Assembly: GCA_034509495.1 (NCBI GenBank)
Contig: CM067522.1
Span: 16,684,385-16,748,384 of the forward strand
Direction: 5' to 3'
DNA length: 64,000 bases
From: Acestrorhynchus altus
Lineage: Eukaryota > Chordata > Actinopteri > Characiformes > Acestrorhynchidae
Each line of letters begins with the position of its first letter. Position 1 is the stretch's first letter. A program made the translations under genes and the position numbers. Under the pieces are notes generated by a model, which saw nothing but the letters and a program-made list of their open reading frames with translations, did not search any database and was not told the origin of the DNA. Below are positions 43,817-55,900 of this stretch, piece by piece.

Positions 43817-44489
43817 TATTCAAAGTCAAAATACTAGTTAGGGCAAATTACGACAACTAAAGTAGTCGTTCCACGATGGACGACATTATCACCAGTCACA
43901 CGTTTGCATGAGTTTTTTTAATCGACTGGGTTGGTGAAGGAGATAAGCAAGTCCCCTTTTAGTGAAGAAGCTTGTTTGAAGCGGCACTGCTAGCTGTTTG
44001 CCTTATCTTATCTTGTGGTACGTAAAGACAGGAATGAGGAGACTGCTGCAAACGCCAGCGTGACATAGGGGTGATTTACCAGACCCAAATTACCCCTAAT
44101 CCTAGACTCAACAGGATTTGCTGTGGGGATTCATTACTGGCTTTACAGTTTAGTTTAAGTCTGTGTCCACAAAACTGCTCAAAACACTCTTAAAAATGAT
44201 GGCTCCTAAGTGGCTCTTGGACGTGTTTGTGGGTGTAGAGTTACAGATGTCACAATGCCACTTTATCTTTTTGCAATATCAGCAAATCTTTGAAAGTGTG
44301 CAGTATCGGACAATACTGATACCCATCTACTTTAAATTGAGCTCCAGCTCCAGCTCCAGCTACTCAAATAGTGACTCCACTAATTACTCCACACATCAGG
44401 CCTGAAACAATCACTTTTGATGCATTATTAATGTGTTCTTTATCAATAATATTGAACCCAGTGTGTAGTTTCATGGGTTATTGATGGAT

Positions 44490-44775
44490 TTTTGGTGTCA
44501 AATTCAGGGAGGAACTTGCTGCTCTCCCCATATCATATACGATGCTCCTAACACTAGGAGGGGGAAGAGAAACACATCTCCTCCGATACTGCTGAAGCCA
44601 GCCGTTGCATCGTTGCTGGGCAGCACTCTGATCAACAACGACAGCGACTAACAGACTCCTGCCAAACCGGCCAATTTTTGCTCTCCAAGACACCGGCAGT
44701 TTCAGATTCAATCCTGCTGTCCTCGGATCAGAGTGCTAGCGTTTCTGACCGCTGAGCCACTCAGAGCTCCATATT
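44490..44775 (-). repeat. Reversed SINE within the 3' UTR
   Basis: The reverse complement begins with a tRNA-like head (ggctcagcggtcagaaacgc, with B-box-like sequence near 44706-44716) and continues into SINE body sequence related to 2213-2530. Confidence 0.65.
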
Positions 44776-45654
44776 ATTTAATATTAATGATGCACTGAAA
44801 TCTTCTGACTGAAAAAAAGACATGATCTATGTGACTCCTTCATCAAAACCAAGGTTAGTGTACATCTTTGTTGCTGGACAACAAACAAACTTGTTAGTAC
44901 AGACTTCAAAGCTGAAAGGGGAAAACTAAGTCCTCCACCCTGATGTGAGCTCACTCAGACAGATCATGCAAAACACATGTGATGTCCCTTCTGTTTTCTG
45001 CTGCTTAAACAGCGTTTGTAGTCAGTGTCTTCTCTTTTCATTATCATTCAGTGATTGGGATTCTGATCTTTTTTTCAGCCAATATGCTCATGTGGGGCTC
45101 ACATAGATGGAATGTGGGGCAGGTGGGTTTCAGGTGAGCATGGGCTCTTGGTGGGTTGCACAGGTGTTGTTACAAATAGGCCCCATTGCAACAGCCCAAC
45201 TTAATCTTTAGCAGTGTACATCCCAGACTGGGCCAATGTTTAACCTCTTCTGGTCCCATCACTGATCTTGGTCAGTTTTTGGTTTGAAAAACGGAAACAA
45301 GTAGTGCATCATTTAACCTTTTTTCAACCAAAAAGTTTCGTAGGCCAAATGTTGCCTATTAAATACTATATTGTTTAGCAAACTGTATAAAATAAATCTC
45401 TTTTGGAGCAGCATTGCATGTCAGTCATTACTGATTTTTGATTACATAGTGCTATTGCTTAGTGTATGTTAGTGTATGCTCTTCCAGACTATTCTTTATA
45501 GGATAGGATATAAAAATACACAATCTCTGCATCGTCCCAGTCATGCAAAAACCTTCCAACCTTTTGACATAATTACATGTGAATCTAGTTGTACACTGTG
45601 TCCATATTTCATGATAGAAATGCTGTAACAATATTTGGAATAAAACATTTTACT

Positions 45655-45850
45655 GTGACTTCCATTAAAAGTTAGTAAAGCTGCCTTTTAATGGAGATAC
45701 ATAGAACTTTCTCCAGACTCCACCATCTAATCACTAAAATAAGGTCCTTTAAACAACCATCCATTGAAAGGTTCCTCAAGAAACCAGTGGTTCTTCATTG
45801 AAATCGCTCCCAAGAACCGTTTTTGGTGCCTATATTTTTAAGAGTGTGTA
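45655..45850. repeat. Dispersed repeat copy
   Basis: Contains aggttcctcaagaaaccagt and ccaagaaccgtttttggtgc, ending ttaagagtgtg. Related to the interrupted copy at 6010-6345. Confidence 0.5.
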
Positions 45851-47344
45851 TGAAGACTGGTGGGACAATGAGGGGGCTTGTCTTGTCTGTGTTAAGGTAA
45901 GAGTTTCCCTTTCGTGCTGATGCACCAGACACTACTCCTCGAACCCCTCTCGTTCCCCCACACCCCATTCGCCCAGCTGCTGGTTATATAGTCCTACAGC
46001 TGGCTCCCTTTCATCCCACCCGCAACACGAGAGGAATATCTGGCCATGATGGTCGCTGATCTGAGAAGCAGTAACTGTGTTAGGAGCTTCTTCAGGGGCT
46101 GTCTAAGAGATTCACATGGGGTCTTGTTGTGTCTTTTTGGTGGAGACCGAGCAGTTTGATGTCGGTTTTAGCAGAGCCAAGCCCAAGCTAGCTGATGAAA
46201 CTGAGTTCCAGCAAACTTTCACCACAACTTTCTTTTGTAGCACCTCAGAGCTTACTTATTCGTGTCTGTTCAGCTGTTTAGCATGAAGGAGGTACAGAAG
46301 GGGGAGGGGTGGGCTAGGGACTGCAATGCCTTGGCCATTGAAATGGCTGGACTTTATGGGAAGAGAAGACTAATTTCTTTGATTTTGTTTAAGTAGGGCT
46401 ATGCAACAAGTGACACTTTTGAAGAATAAAATAAAATGTTAAAAAAAAAAAAAAAGAAAGTCAACACTTCATTCATTCTGTAGCTTTACTTGCTGGGATG
46501 TCCAGATTCAGCCTTCCGCATGATTGTGACCAAATCTTTTTTCTATATAAAAAAAGGATTTAAAAAAAAAAAAATGATGTATGAAAAAGTATATTTTAGA
46601 ATGCATAAAGGCACAATGATTAAACAAGCAGAAATCAGTAACATCTTTAAAAAAAATGCAATCCTATGTATCTGCATGCATCCGAGTTACCCATCATCGT
46701 AAAAGAGAAGCAGGTGTTTTAAATAGAGAAGCAGAACAGTGGCTATTTTTCTATACGTGCACTCTCTTTACGTGGCGGAGTGCGTCATTCGAAAGGCTGT
46801 GCTGAAACTGTTCTGACGACTCTTCCGAGTTGTCGCTTCGTTCATGTTGAAGTGTGGAACAACTTCTTCTTTGCACTCCTGAAACGTTGTCCACTGTCCT
46901 CTGGCATGTCGCCACCGTGGCTTCAAAATCGTAGTTCATATATACTCACCTAATCCATAACCACAGTTTTGTTATCGTTTGTTGGGAAGAGAGAGAGAGA
47001 AAAAAAAAACAATGTCACATTCGACCCCCAAATCTTTCAGTTTGTTGCCAAACTCTCAATTGTTCAAACTCTCAAGCCCTTCCTGCACATCCAGTTTAAT
47101 GTGGCTGTTCTCCTGAGGGGGGAAAAAAAGAATCAAGCGTAATGTTTGCATGGTCTGACAATGTATGTGCATGTTGAACTACACATTGTTTATCTTCGTA
47201 CCTTTTTGATACGCTGTGTTCTTTCTGTTTGGATTTTTAAACGACCTTTGATATGAATTAGGGGGTTTGTTGAGGGGGAGAAAACGATAAAGAAAAAAAA
47301 AACAACCAAACTTTCTATATAAACTCAGTATTGAACATTGTGGA

Positions 47345-47370
47345 CAGCTCCTTCCGCGGGAAGGGAGCTG
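47345..47370 (+). promoter_or_regulatory. Stem-loop in the distal 3' UTR
   Basis: cagctccttcc pairs with ggaagggagctg across a GCG loop, giving an 11-bp stem with one bulged G. It lies about 120 bases upstream of the polyadenylation signal. A regulatory role is speculative. Confidence 0.45.
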
Positions 47371-47490
47371 GAACACCCTTTATCTGGATTCTGCGACTGG
47401 TTTGTTTGTTGCCTGATTTCTGTTCAATGGCCAGACTTTGAATTCTGCAGTTGTTTCTACCTTAACATTTTGTATGAAGCAAAGTCCTTG

Positions 47491-47496
47491 AATAAA
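47491..47496 (+). promoter_or_regulatory. cacna1b: Polyadenylation signal AATAAA
   Basis: Canonical hexamer with a cleavage region (attgaaatcag) about 10-20 bases downstream. GU/U-rich sequence (cttttgtggagtggtctttg, then a T run) follows, the full arrangement of a vertebrate poly(A) site. Confidence 0.75.
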
Positions 47497-47639
47497 AAAA
47501 TTGAAATCAGACTTTTGTGGAGTGGTCTTTGATGGGTGATCGTCTTTTTTTTTTACTGTTGTGTTTGAGTTTAGAGCACTAATTCAAATTTTAACAGTGG
47601 CACAATCAGGGGTACATGAACCACGGTTCTTTCATGGTC

Positions 47640-47960
47640 TACAAAAATAGGCATTATACGCTAATGGACAAAAATGTTGCACCAAGAACAGAACATTTGA
47701 AAGGAGATTCAAGATGAGATTCTGGTGGGGGCCTGCAAGTTCAATTTGGCATCCAACAGCACATTTGCCTACTGAAGCTACAGCTGGGATTGTAGATCCT
47801 GCATGCTCATAGGTTCCCGAAGCTGGTCATCTCAGCTGTCAATCAATGCTTGATTGATGGTAAATCTGGTGATTGGACAGGCCAACAAAGTGTTGTACTC
47901 TGGTGGAGATGTTGCTAGGAGACCTTTGCTGTGGAGCATTATCCTGCTGAAAAATGCCAG
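47640..47960. mobile_element. Degraded Tc1-like fragment
   Basis: Motifs aaatctggtgattggacagg and gagcattatcctgctgaaaa are those of the antisense transposase region of fish Tc1-like elements. No frame is intact. Confidence 0.5.
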
Positions 47961-48424
47961 CTTAAGATTTAACAGTTTTAACAAGTAATAAAATTAAAAT
48001 CGCAAGTAAAGTGCAAAACAGGGATTATCTTGTTACTATGGCAGCAGTTAAGGGGTGGGATCTACAGATTAAACAGTAGGTGACAGTCATTTCAAATGTA
48101 AGGTCAAATGTAAGAATCTGAGTTCCAGATCTGGCAGGTGTTCTGACACACAATATTGATTTTAATATTTTTGATGGTTATGACTGGCCCCTAGGTATGA
48201 GCATATTCCTGTTTTTGCTGTATTCCTGTCTTGAGCCCAGTGATTTCAGGTAAGCTCCAGACCAACTGTGACCCTGCATATTTTAGTGGAGCCATTCTGC
48301 TTTGGTGGGGTCAATCTCTAACACATTGAGAGGGTATATGTATGTTTTTCTCCCATACAATAAGGGGTCCCTGACAGCATAAGGTTTGACAACCTCTGGT
48401 GTAAAGGTCTTTCTAACACAATGT

Positions 48425-48538
48425 ATAATAATAATAATAATAATTAATTATTATTATTATTATTATTATAGCAATAGTATTAATAGTATTATTATTGTTG
48501 TTATTAATACTATTAATAATATTGCTATAATAATAACA

Positions 48539-48584
<46 letters not shown>

Positions 48585-48585
48585 G
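48425..48585. repeat. (ATA/ATT)n array forming a large inverted repeat
   Basis: An ATA-type run, then an ATT-type run, then tagcaatagtattaatag mirrored by ctattaataatattgcta, then another ATT run. The centre can form an imperfect hairpin of about 30 bp around attgttgtt. Confidence 0.85.
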
Positions 48586-48864
48586 TGCTTTGAGAGGAGA
48601 GGCGCACACTCTTTGAGAAAGCTGATTGGCTGCAGCCTGTGAAGTGGGTGTGGTCTTTTTGGACTGATAGAAAGTGGTGAACTTGCCAAGGCAAAGTTTG
48701 AAAGCTGAAAGCAGAGCAACCACAGATGGGAAAGCCATACTGGTTCTCACACTCTTTCCCAGTATAGAGTGAGTAGAATGGACACTGGGAGCAGTAAATA
48801 AATAGGTCAGGTTTATGTGTGAGTGTGTTTCAGGTGTGTGATTCCCACTCTTTCCAGTCTGAAG

Positions 48865-48985
48865 ATGGACACAGTGTCCTGTCTGAGCTTATCTGTGGCT
48901 CTCCAGCTGCTCAGTGTGTGGGTTGATGCTGCTCTTCTGGACTGGACAGAGGTGGGGTCTGGACTTCCAGAGCTTCCAGACTCAG
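48865..48985 (+). CDS. Possible first exon of a secreted or membrane protein
   Basis: An ATG opens a 40-codon frame ending at a consensus donor (gtaaga) in phase 1. It encodes MDTVSCLSLSVALQLLSVWV followed by DAALLDWTEVGSGLPELPDS. The first 20-23 residues look like a signal peptide (hydrophobic core SLSVALQLLSVWV, small residues at DAA). A signal exon with a phase 1 donor is typical of secreted and Ig-type proteins. I found no matching downstream exon up to 64000 and do not recognize the protein. It could also be a chance frame or an orphaned exon. Confidence 0.35.
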
Positions 48986-49352
48986 GTAAGAGCTCAGTTC
49001 TGACACTAATGCATCTGCAGTCTTAGAGCTGGAAGAGTGGGACTGCATTACAGATCATGACTGCTTTGACCTGTGGGGGGCGCTGTGCTCTCGGGTAAGA
49101 GCTGTAAGGAGGCAGGTTAGAGGGGCTGTGTGTCTGATTGTGTTTGGCAGGTGAGCTCTGCGCTGCTGTGCTCTGAGCTGAATTACAACGTTGCAAAGAT
49201 GTTTCTAATGTCAGGAAACTTGGAGAGATGTCAGGAGACGGTTTTGATGTTGTGTTTAAATGTTGTTATTAATCATAAAAACACCTGATTTGTTTTGCTC
49301 TGGAGTAAACCTTCATGCAAAGCCCTGTACTACGCAAACAACGTTAATAGAG

Positions 49353-49705
49353 GTTTTTATTTATTTTTTTATTTTTGTTATAAAGATTTTATTATTTTAT
49401 TATTATTTTTTTTTTTGATAGAGGTTTTTATTTTTTTGATGTTTGTATTCATTCATTTTTTTTTATAAGGGTTTTATTTATTTTTTGATGGTTTTATTTT
49501 GATAGCTGTTTTTATTTATTTTTTGATAGAAGTTTTCTTTGATTGATAGAGGTTTTTATTTATTTATTTGCATAAAGGTTTTTATTTATTTTTTGATAGA
49601 GGTTTTAATTTTTTTATTTGTGCTTTTATTTATTTATTTTTGATAGAGGTTTTTATTATTATTTTCTATTGATAGATGTTTTTATTTTATTTCTTTTTTT
49701 TAATA
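49353..49705 (+). repeat. T-rich tandem repeat (GATAGAGGTTTTTATTTATTT unit)
   Basis: At least eight imperfect units combining gatagaggttttta with ttatttattt. The period varies from about 25 to 45 bases because the T/A tracts differ in length. Confidence 0.75.
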
Positions 49706-49976
49706 TATATATTTTTTTCTTTTCCCTTCTTTCCTTAAACCTTAAATCTTCTATTTTTCCTAATCCAATTTAAACATTGATATGAATTCAAAACAGGTGG
49801 TTGCTAAGCAGTTCCTAATGCATCCCAGATTATTACTAGGTGGCTGCTATGGTATCAATGTCTAAAACTGAGAAATCATGTCTAAAATTCGATGTCAGGA
49901 CGTTGTTCTGCTAACATTGAATGTCAACTTGACAAAGAATAATATAAATGTGTGCGTGTGTGTTTGTGTTTACACT

Positions 49977-50267
49977 AGGGCTGGGCAATATTTCAGAAAT
50001 ATCAACATATCAAGACATATTATGTACAAGGTACAAAATATGGCCATGTTATAATATTGCGTCTGTTTTGCAGGTTACCATCTGTGAACGATTTAATTCC
50101 AAAAAACTTAGGGAGACCCTCTACAGTGTTCAGTCTTATTGAATTGATAGAAACATCATAATTAAAGGCTAATATTTAATTATACAGTTTAATTTAATTA
50201 TACAGAATATCACCCTCTATCTTAAGCAAATGGTGATTTACATTTTTAGTCATATCACCCAGCCCTA
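49977..50267. mobile_element. hAT-like MITE, TAGGGCTGGGC ends
   Basis: The left end, tagggctgggcaatat, mirrors the right end, atatcacccagcccta (14 of 16 matching). The interior is AT-rich and non-coding. A relative is at 53631-53992. I could not define a clean target duplication. Confidence 0.75.
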
Positions 50268-51373
50268 GACATGGATATCAGTGTCATAGTAAAGGTTGAA
50301 TTGCTGTTGAATCAACTTGATTTCGGAAAGTGAATCAGTGTTTTTCATGTATGTTATTTTTCAGTATGTTATCAGTTCTGTAACTCCTCTTGGTGTCATC
50401 AGAATGTCATCCCGAGTGTCAACATCTGTGCAATGCTGGTTTTGATGTCAGCCTAATTTTCAATTTCAATTCTGTTGGAGTCCATGACACCTGGCACCTG
50501 CTGGAATGGCCTTAACCTGATACTGGAAACATCTAGGCTCTTAGCAGGGATGTCACAACACACCAATTTTCAGGTTCTCTACTACCATTTTGGTACAAAC
50601 AGTCAGTTTTTAGCTCCATCCCAGAACCTTAGCTGCAACTCGGTCAGGCTGTATTTCTTGGTCGCTGCATCACAGAAGGCTGTCCCAAAGTGAAGGACTC
50701 TTTGTATACAGCCGAGAAATGCAGTCTACATTTGGCGGGATTTGGAGGACACAACTGAAGTATTCTTCAAGGCCTTTGGTTATCAAAAGATCTCTGCGCA
50801 TGTACAATATTTAGGGGGGAAAACAGCACCACAAAAGTGGAAACAAATCCTCCAGAGCACAGTTATTTTAGATTGGTATGTCTGTTATGTCGCCTGGCCT
50901 GGATTCAGGCTATGGCCCTGAATATTTGTTAAACAGCTCCAAACCTTATAACATCAAACCCCTCCACTTGGTCAAACAAACCAAAGTGTACCTCAGTGTC
51001 CAGACGATGGGTCTCAGGCGATGCCCCTGAGTCCCCTGACAAGTGTTGTCACAATCACAAGATGAGGGACCTTTCTGGTGATGTCATCACACAGCTGCAT
51101 TAGACTGTTCCATGCATGTGACCAATAGGCTGCAGGACACGACTTTTTATAGGAGAGTTATTCCATGGAACCACCCTACATAGGCTGCAGCCAAGGCTTT
51201 GGAACACAGCTTTTGAGTGTAGTTTCATTGGACATTATTATCCCACAATGCAAAAGGGAGGAGCTAGTCACATCTGGAAAACACGTGTGGCAGCGTTTTG
51301 GCATAGCTACACACTTTAATATGTTGTATCCTAACCTGCAAAACCCACACCACTACCTTAGTATATAGTACAT

Positions 51374-51885
51374 ACCTTACAGCAGGGTTTCTCAACCTCT
51401 GGTCCGGAGACTAGCAGTGGGCCATGAGGGACTCTCTAGTGGTCTGCTGGCCCATCCTCACAGGGAGGCAGTCGTCCATAGTGAGCAATGAAGAAAAGTA
51501 ATATTACAGAAGCAACACAAGGAAAATCCAATCTCATCAGTTTGAGACAACTGTGGGAAGTTTCTAAAATGAAGAAGGGTGACACTGCTCCTCAGAAAAA
51601 GTAAAAAAATCATCTGCATGCACGACCCAGACTACATCGCCATCTCAAAATATTATTCAAAATTCCATAGAAAGCATCATATAAGAATCTCACATTGTTT
51701 CAATATTTAAATTCAGGTTTGATCAAACTACAAATCAGTATCAAAATTAAAATCTTGAAAGTCTTGAAATATATAACTTTAAATGTAATGAATATAAAAT
51801 AAGACATATTCATGATATATTTTTGAATTAAATTGTGAAAAAGAAATGTCACAATATTCCAATGTTTTGACATGCACTAGTATGA
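51374..51885. repeat. Degraded MITE fragments
   Basis: About 51378-51470 resembles hAT-type ends (gggtttctcaacctctggtc). About 51600-51885 resembles the Tc1-like family at 7637-8322, ending tgacatgcactagtatgat. Confidence 0.4.
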
Positions 51886-53630
51886 TGTGAGATCATAAAT
51901 ACATGGATTCTCAACATGGGGTCTGACATATAGAGACATATAGCTTTTAGACTGGAATAAAGTGGTCCATAGTCTGTAAGTAGACGTGTTGTTTGATGTT
52001 AGTAACAAATCTTTTCTGCTCGTTTCTGTGAGAGGACATTTGGAACTGATGTTTTCTGTAGACATGGTGTTTCTCAGACCCTAATTCTCAAATTATTTTA
52101 TAGATTTTATAGATTTTTGGGCCATTATGCATTCTAGTTATAAACTGTCAGGCTGTGAGGTGGGTAAGGAGAACCCCTGCCTTACAGTATTAATGTGTGG
52201 TGCACAGTTGAGACACAACAAAGCTCAAAGGGTGAGGGGTTTATCAGCAGTCGTTCTACATTTTAATGCACAGTGTCAGTACATTCATTACACATCTGGT
52301 AGATTTGATATTCATTAACTAAGATATGCACTAACTGGTGTGTATATGAGTATATATACAGTGATCTGAGGCCTATATTTTGAGAAACAGAAGACATATT
52401 TGTTCTGGTCTGTGAGTGGCACTGTCTGCCTTCTTCTTCCATCCACTGCAGAAGATCAGAAGAATCAAGAAGCATAAAACCCACAGGCATATCCTGGTCA
52501 TGGCACACTCATTTTCCACTATCCACAACAATTTGACTTTATTGACCTAGGCCTGCTTATCCTGTTTACAGAATCCGGCCTTAGTAAGTTACCAGTACAG
52601 AAACGATGACATTCAGTGAGGGTACACTGTCACTGGAACCAAACAGAAAACCACTGTCATGTTCTTCGCACTCTTCCCTGGTGGGTTCCCACAATTTAAC
52701 ATGACATAATCTGGACCGTCTTTAAATAGCATCCATATGTGTGGGGAAATAATTAGAGTTTGGTTTCCTAACTGAGCTTGTACAGCACGTTCCCATGGGC
52801 TTCGTTTCAGCGAGCTGGCCAGTAGACAGGGGAACGACTCGTCTCCAGATGGGGAACAGTGACTGGAACGAGAAGCTTTGTGGCTTAAAACCCATGGAAA
52901 TGTTGATTTATTTATTGAATACATCAATGTATTGAATTAAATTCGGGTTCAGATGAATCTGAAGTTACTCAATTAATAAATTATTTTTAAAAAATCACAT
53001 TAAATTTGTGAATTTCAAAAATGTGATCCATGTCTGGCACAGTACTGGGCTCTGTCCATAGAACTAGAGTACTATAAAAGGTTCCTCCAGAGGTAGTAAC
53101 TCATCTTTGCTGTCCGAAGAATGTTCCTGTTGGTCATATACTGCATACTTTTGTGAGCAGCATGACGGAGGCTATTTCCAACAGAGCTGGTTCAGGTAAT
53201 GCATGACATCACCAGCAGATGAGGTGCTGATCCATAACGAGCTTCATGGAACGGCTTATGAGGCTTGTTCTTGCCTTACAAGGTCTGTCAAAAGTTGGAA
53301 CCAAGAGAGGCATTTGCACAATGAAGTGTCACAGAAAATGCAGAGCAATTTTTGAAGCTTTCCTTCCAAACGAACTGTCTAATCAGGGTCAGTGTTTTAC
53401 CAGCTGTGCTAGAATTAACTTTAATGCAGAGCAGGCCAAGAATCCGCTTCTCAAGACTATTAGTGTGTGTGCTCGAGCCAGAGCTCGAACTGTGCCCAGG
53501 ACTCTATGAAATGAGAGTCATATGTAACATTACTGTACTGTTGGACAAGAAGGCAAGAGTGAAAAGGGTTTGTTCTCCAAAATCAGCACTGCTTAGACAC
53601 CGGTAAAGCTACGAAACGTGGTTCATATTC

Positions 53631-53992
53631 AAGCTGGGCGATATATTTATATTTATATGGATATTTATATCCAGATATAAGCAGAGTGGGATTTGGGGTG
53701 AGGTTATATCATTTACATTTTTCCTGCTCCAGCCCTGCTCCCAGCTCCTGCTCTACTCTGCTCTCTTCTGCCCCCATTCGCACTCTCACGTACACACCTA
53801 TGCTCCATAAGGCTTAGTAAGAATAATATAGAAATGAAGATCAATTTACATGTTTACATATGTTTCAGTGTCTAAATATAGCTAAGGAAATGGTTTTCAT
53901 GGGGTGTATTATTATCAATATAATGTTCAATAATGTTTTTCACTAAAATATATCGTGGTATGATTTTTTTTTGTCCATATTGCCCAGCCCTA
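53631..53992. mobile_element. hAT-like MITE, second TAGGGCTGGGC copy
   Basis: The left end, aagctgggcgatatatttat, mirrors the right end, atattgcccagcccta. The first bases of the left end have mutated. The interior is AT-rich. Confidence 0.7.
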
Positions 53993-53996
53993 GTAA

Positions 53997-54420
53997 CCTA
54001 CAGGCATGATACACATATCATAACAAACTACAAGACCCTGTACAACCATGAAATCCCAGTTTAAATGCCAAAGAAGCTTCCAGTGCATGTTTACTGCTCT
54101 GTCCACATGTACATACTCAGACTCTGACTGATCAGTGAGAGGGGGCGGGGCTGATTTCTGAGATATAATTTTTTCTTATAATCAAAAACAGAGACTGTGG
54201 ACATGAAGTACAGTTTGTATCAAAACAGTCAAATTCATACAACTTTAAATTCTGGTTATATTTACATCCAAATGGAGACAAATTTGAGTAGTCTAGATTT
54301 TCCTGAACGTCACATCTGGCATGTGTGACTGTCTTCCATATATTAATATAAAATACAAATGACAAATAAATGTACATCAAACTACAAGAATATCCTGCAA
54401 AACTGGTCTAGTTCACGACA
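53997..54420 (+). repeat. Interspersed repeat, copy 1 of 2
   Basis: Shares long similarity with 61541-62115: cccagtttaaatgccaaaga, gcatgtttactgctctgtcc and gagagggggcggggct, and later aaatttgagtagtctag. Both copies are in the same orientation. No coding sequence. Confidence 0.7.
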
Positions 54421-54601
54421 CTACTTATAAGGTTAAGATCGGGTTTTGAATGTGGCTTGATACTGAGCAGCCAATCAGAATAGAGGTACATACTGTATTA
54501 GTCTTAAAGGCCACAGAAAGTGTATGGCTGTGCTTTGTTACATGAGCCCACATACGACCTCTTGGGGTAGGGAGTGGGTGGGGAACCCCAGTATGCAAAA
54601 A

Positions 54602-54605
<4 letters not shown>

Positions 54606-54654
<49 letters not shown>
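54606..54654 (+). repeat. (TA)n microsatellite
   Basis: About 24 TA units in intergenic sequence. Confidence 0.95.
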
Positions 54655-54655
<1 letters not shown>

Positions 54656-55525
54656 CTCCTATTAATAATCTACAGTCTTTTGCTTAAGTATTTTTCTTAT
54701 GCAGTAGATCAAGCTTGCCCTGACACAATCATTAGAGTGAACCTGCTGACTCCTGAGTGTATGATGTACTATAATGGTTCGACCAGCTGTCTAGAGTAAG
54801 GTTAAGGTCTATTTGCTCTGATTCTAGTCTACTAATCTTTTAATTTGGTCTCGAGATCAAAGGGCTGGCTCGTCCGTGTGTAAGAGGCACCCCTCTTGGC
54901 CACTGCCAGACACTTGGGCTGTGATATGATGGGAGGCGTAATTAATGTTATCCCTGATTGAAGGCCATAATTCTGGTGTGCAGCCAGAAGAGAACAATCC
55001 TTCTAACCCTGCTGATTGTGGGTCTGGAGATCATTATAGTACGGTCAGACAAGTGCAGGCTGTCTGGAACACGGCCATGTTCTGGGTCTGATCTGCTCAG
55101 TGTTATCTGTGGACCCTGTACTTCACATGGCACCAGTAGGCAAAAAGTAGAGTTCAGTGGGTGCTTGTAAAAGATGAAAGTGACCCAAGTGAAATGAATG
55201 GTTTGACACAGCGACAAATGGATGGAGTGTGGAAAAAAATGGAGTGTGGAAAAAAAAAGAGTAGGCTGTGCTGTAATGTGGATGCAACTAATGCTACAGG
55301 AAGCACGTCACTTCTCAAAAATGGCAGCTTTACAGGAGAAGGATTAAATCGCCCTCATGTTCAATGGGAGTCAATGTAAAAAGAATTAATTAAGTCATTT
55401 TGGAGCATTTCCATTGGTTGGTTCCTCATGAAATTCGGACACAATTTAACGTAAAACTTCCAGATTCACAAAATATCAAAAAGTGAAAAATGGCCAAAAA
55501 GGAGATTGTGATGATATACTGTGAT

Positions 55526-55900
55526 ATACACTGATTAACCATAACATTATGACCACCTCCTTGTTTTAACACTCACTACCTATTGTATCAGCTCCACCGA
55601 CCATACAGGAGCCCTTTGTAGATCTCTGATTACAGACTGTAGTTCATCTGTTCCTCTGCATACTTTATTCTCCTGCTCTCACCCTGGTCGTCAATGATCA
55701 GAACCCCACAGGACCACCACAGAGCAGGTATGATGTAGGTGGTGGGTCATTCTCACCGCTGCAGTGACACTGACATGATGGTGGTGTGTATGTGTGCGTT
55801 GTGAGTGTGTGGTATGAATTGGTCAGACACAGCAGTGCTGCTGGAGTTTTTCAACACCTCAGTGTGACTGCTGGACTGAGAATGGTGTCCTATGACACCT
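55526..55900 (+). mobile_element. Non-autonomous DNA transposon copy
   Basis: The left end, tacactgattaaccataaca, resembles the Tc1-type terminus at 36662. The interior (tcagaaccccacaggaccac, gtgacactgacatgatggtg, cagacacagcagtgctgctg) matches the copies at 17424-17600 and, inverted, 32080-32632. Confidence 0.7.

Larger units (their letters stand above)
42498..47510 (+). other. cacna1b: Probable cacna1b 3' UTR
   Basis: From the stop codon to a convincing polyadenylation site. It starts with a (CA)n array (42508-42560), then long non-coding sequence with CpG and T-rich blocks typical of neuronal UTRs. It contains a reversed SINE (44490-44775) and a dispersed repeat (about 45655-45850). Intermediate AATAAA hexamers at 45391, 45639 and 46425 could give shorter forms. 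The full extent is inferred without transcript data. Confidence 0.65.

Noticed and set aside
54948..55217. 89-codon minus-strand frame in intergenic DNA
   Set aside because: No recognizable domain, no splice or promoter context, and nothing distinguishing it from chance.
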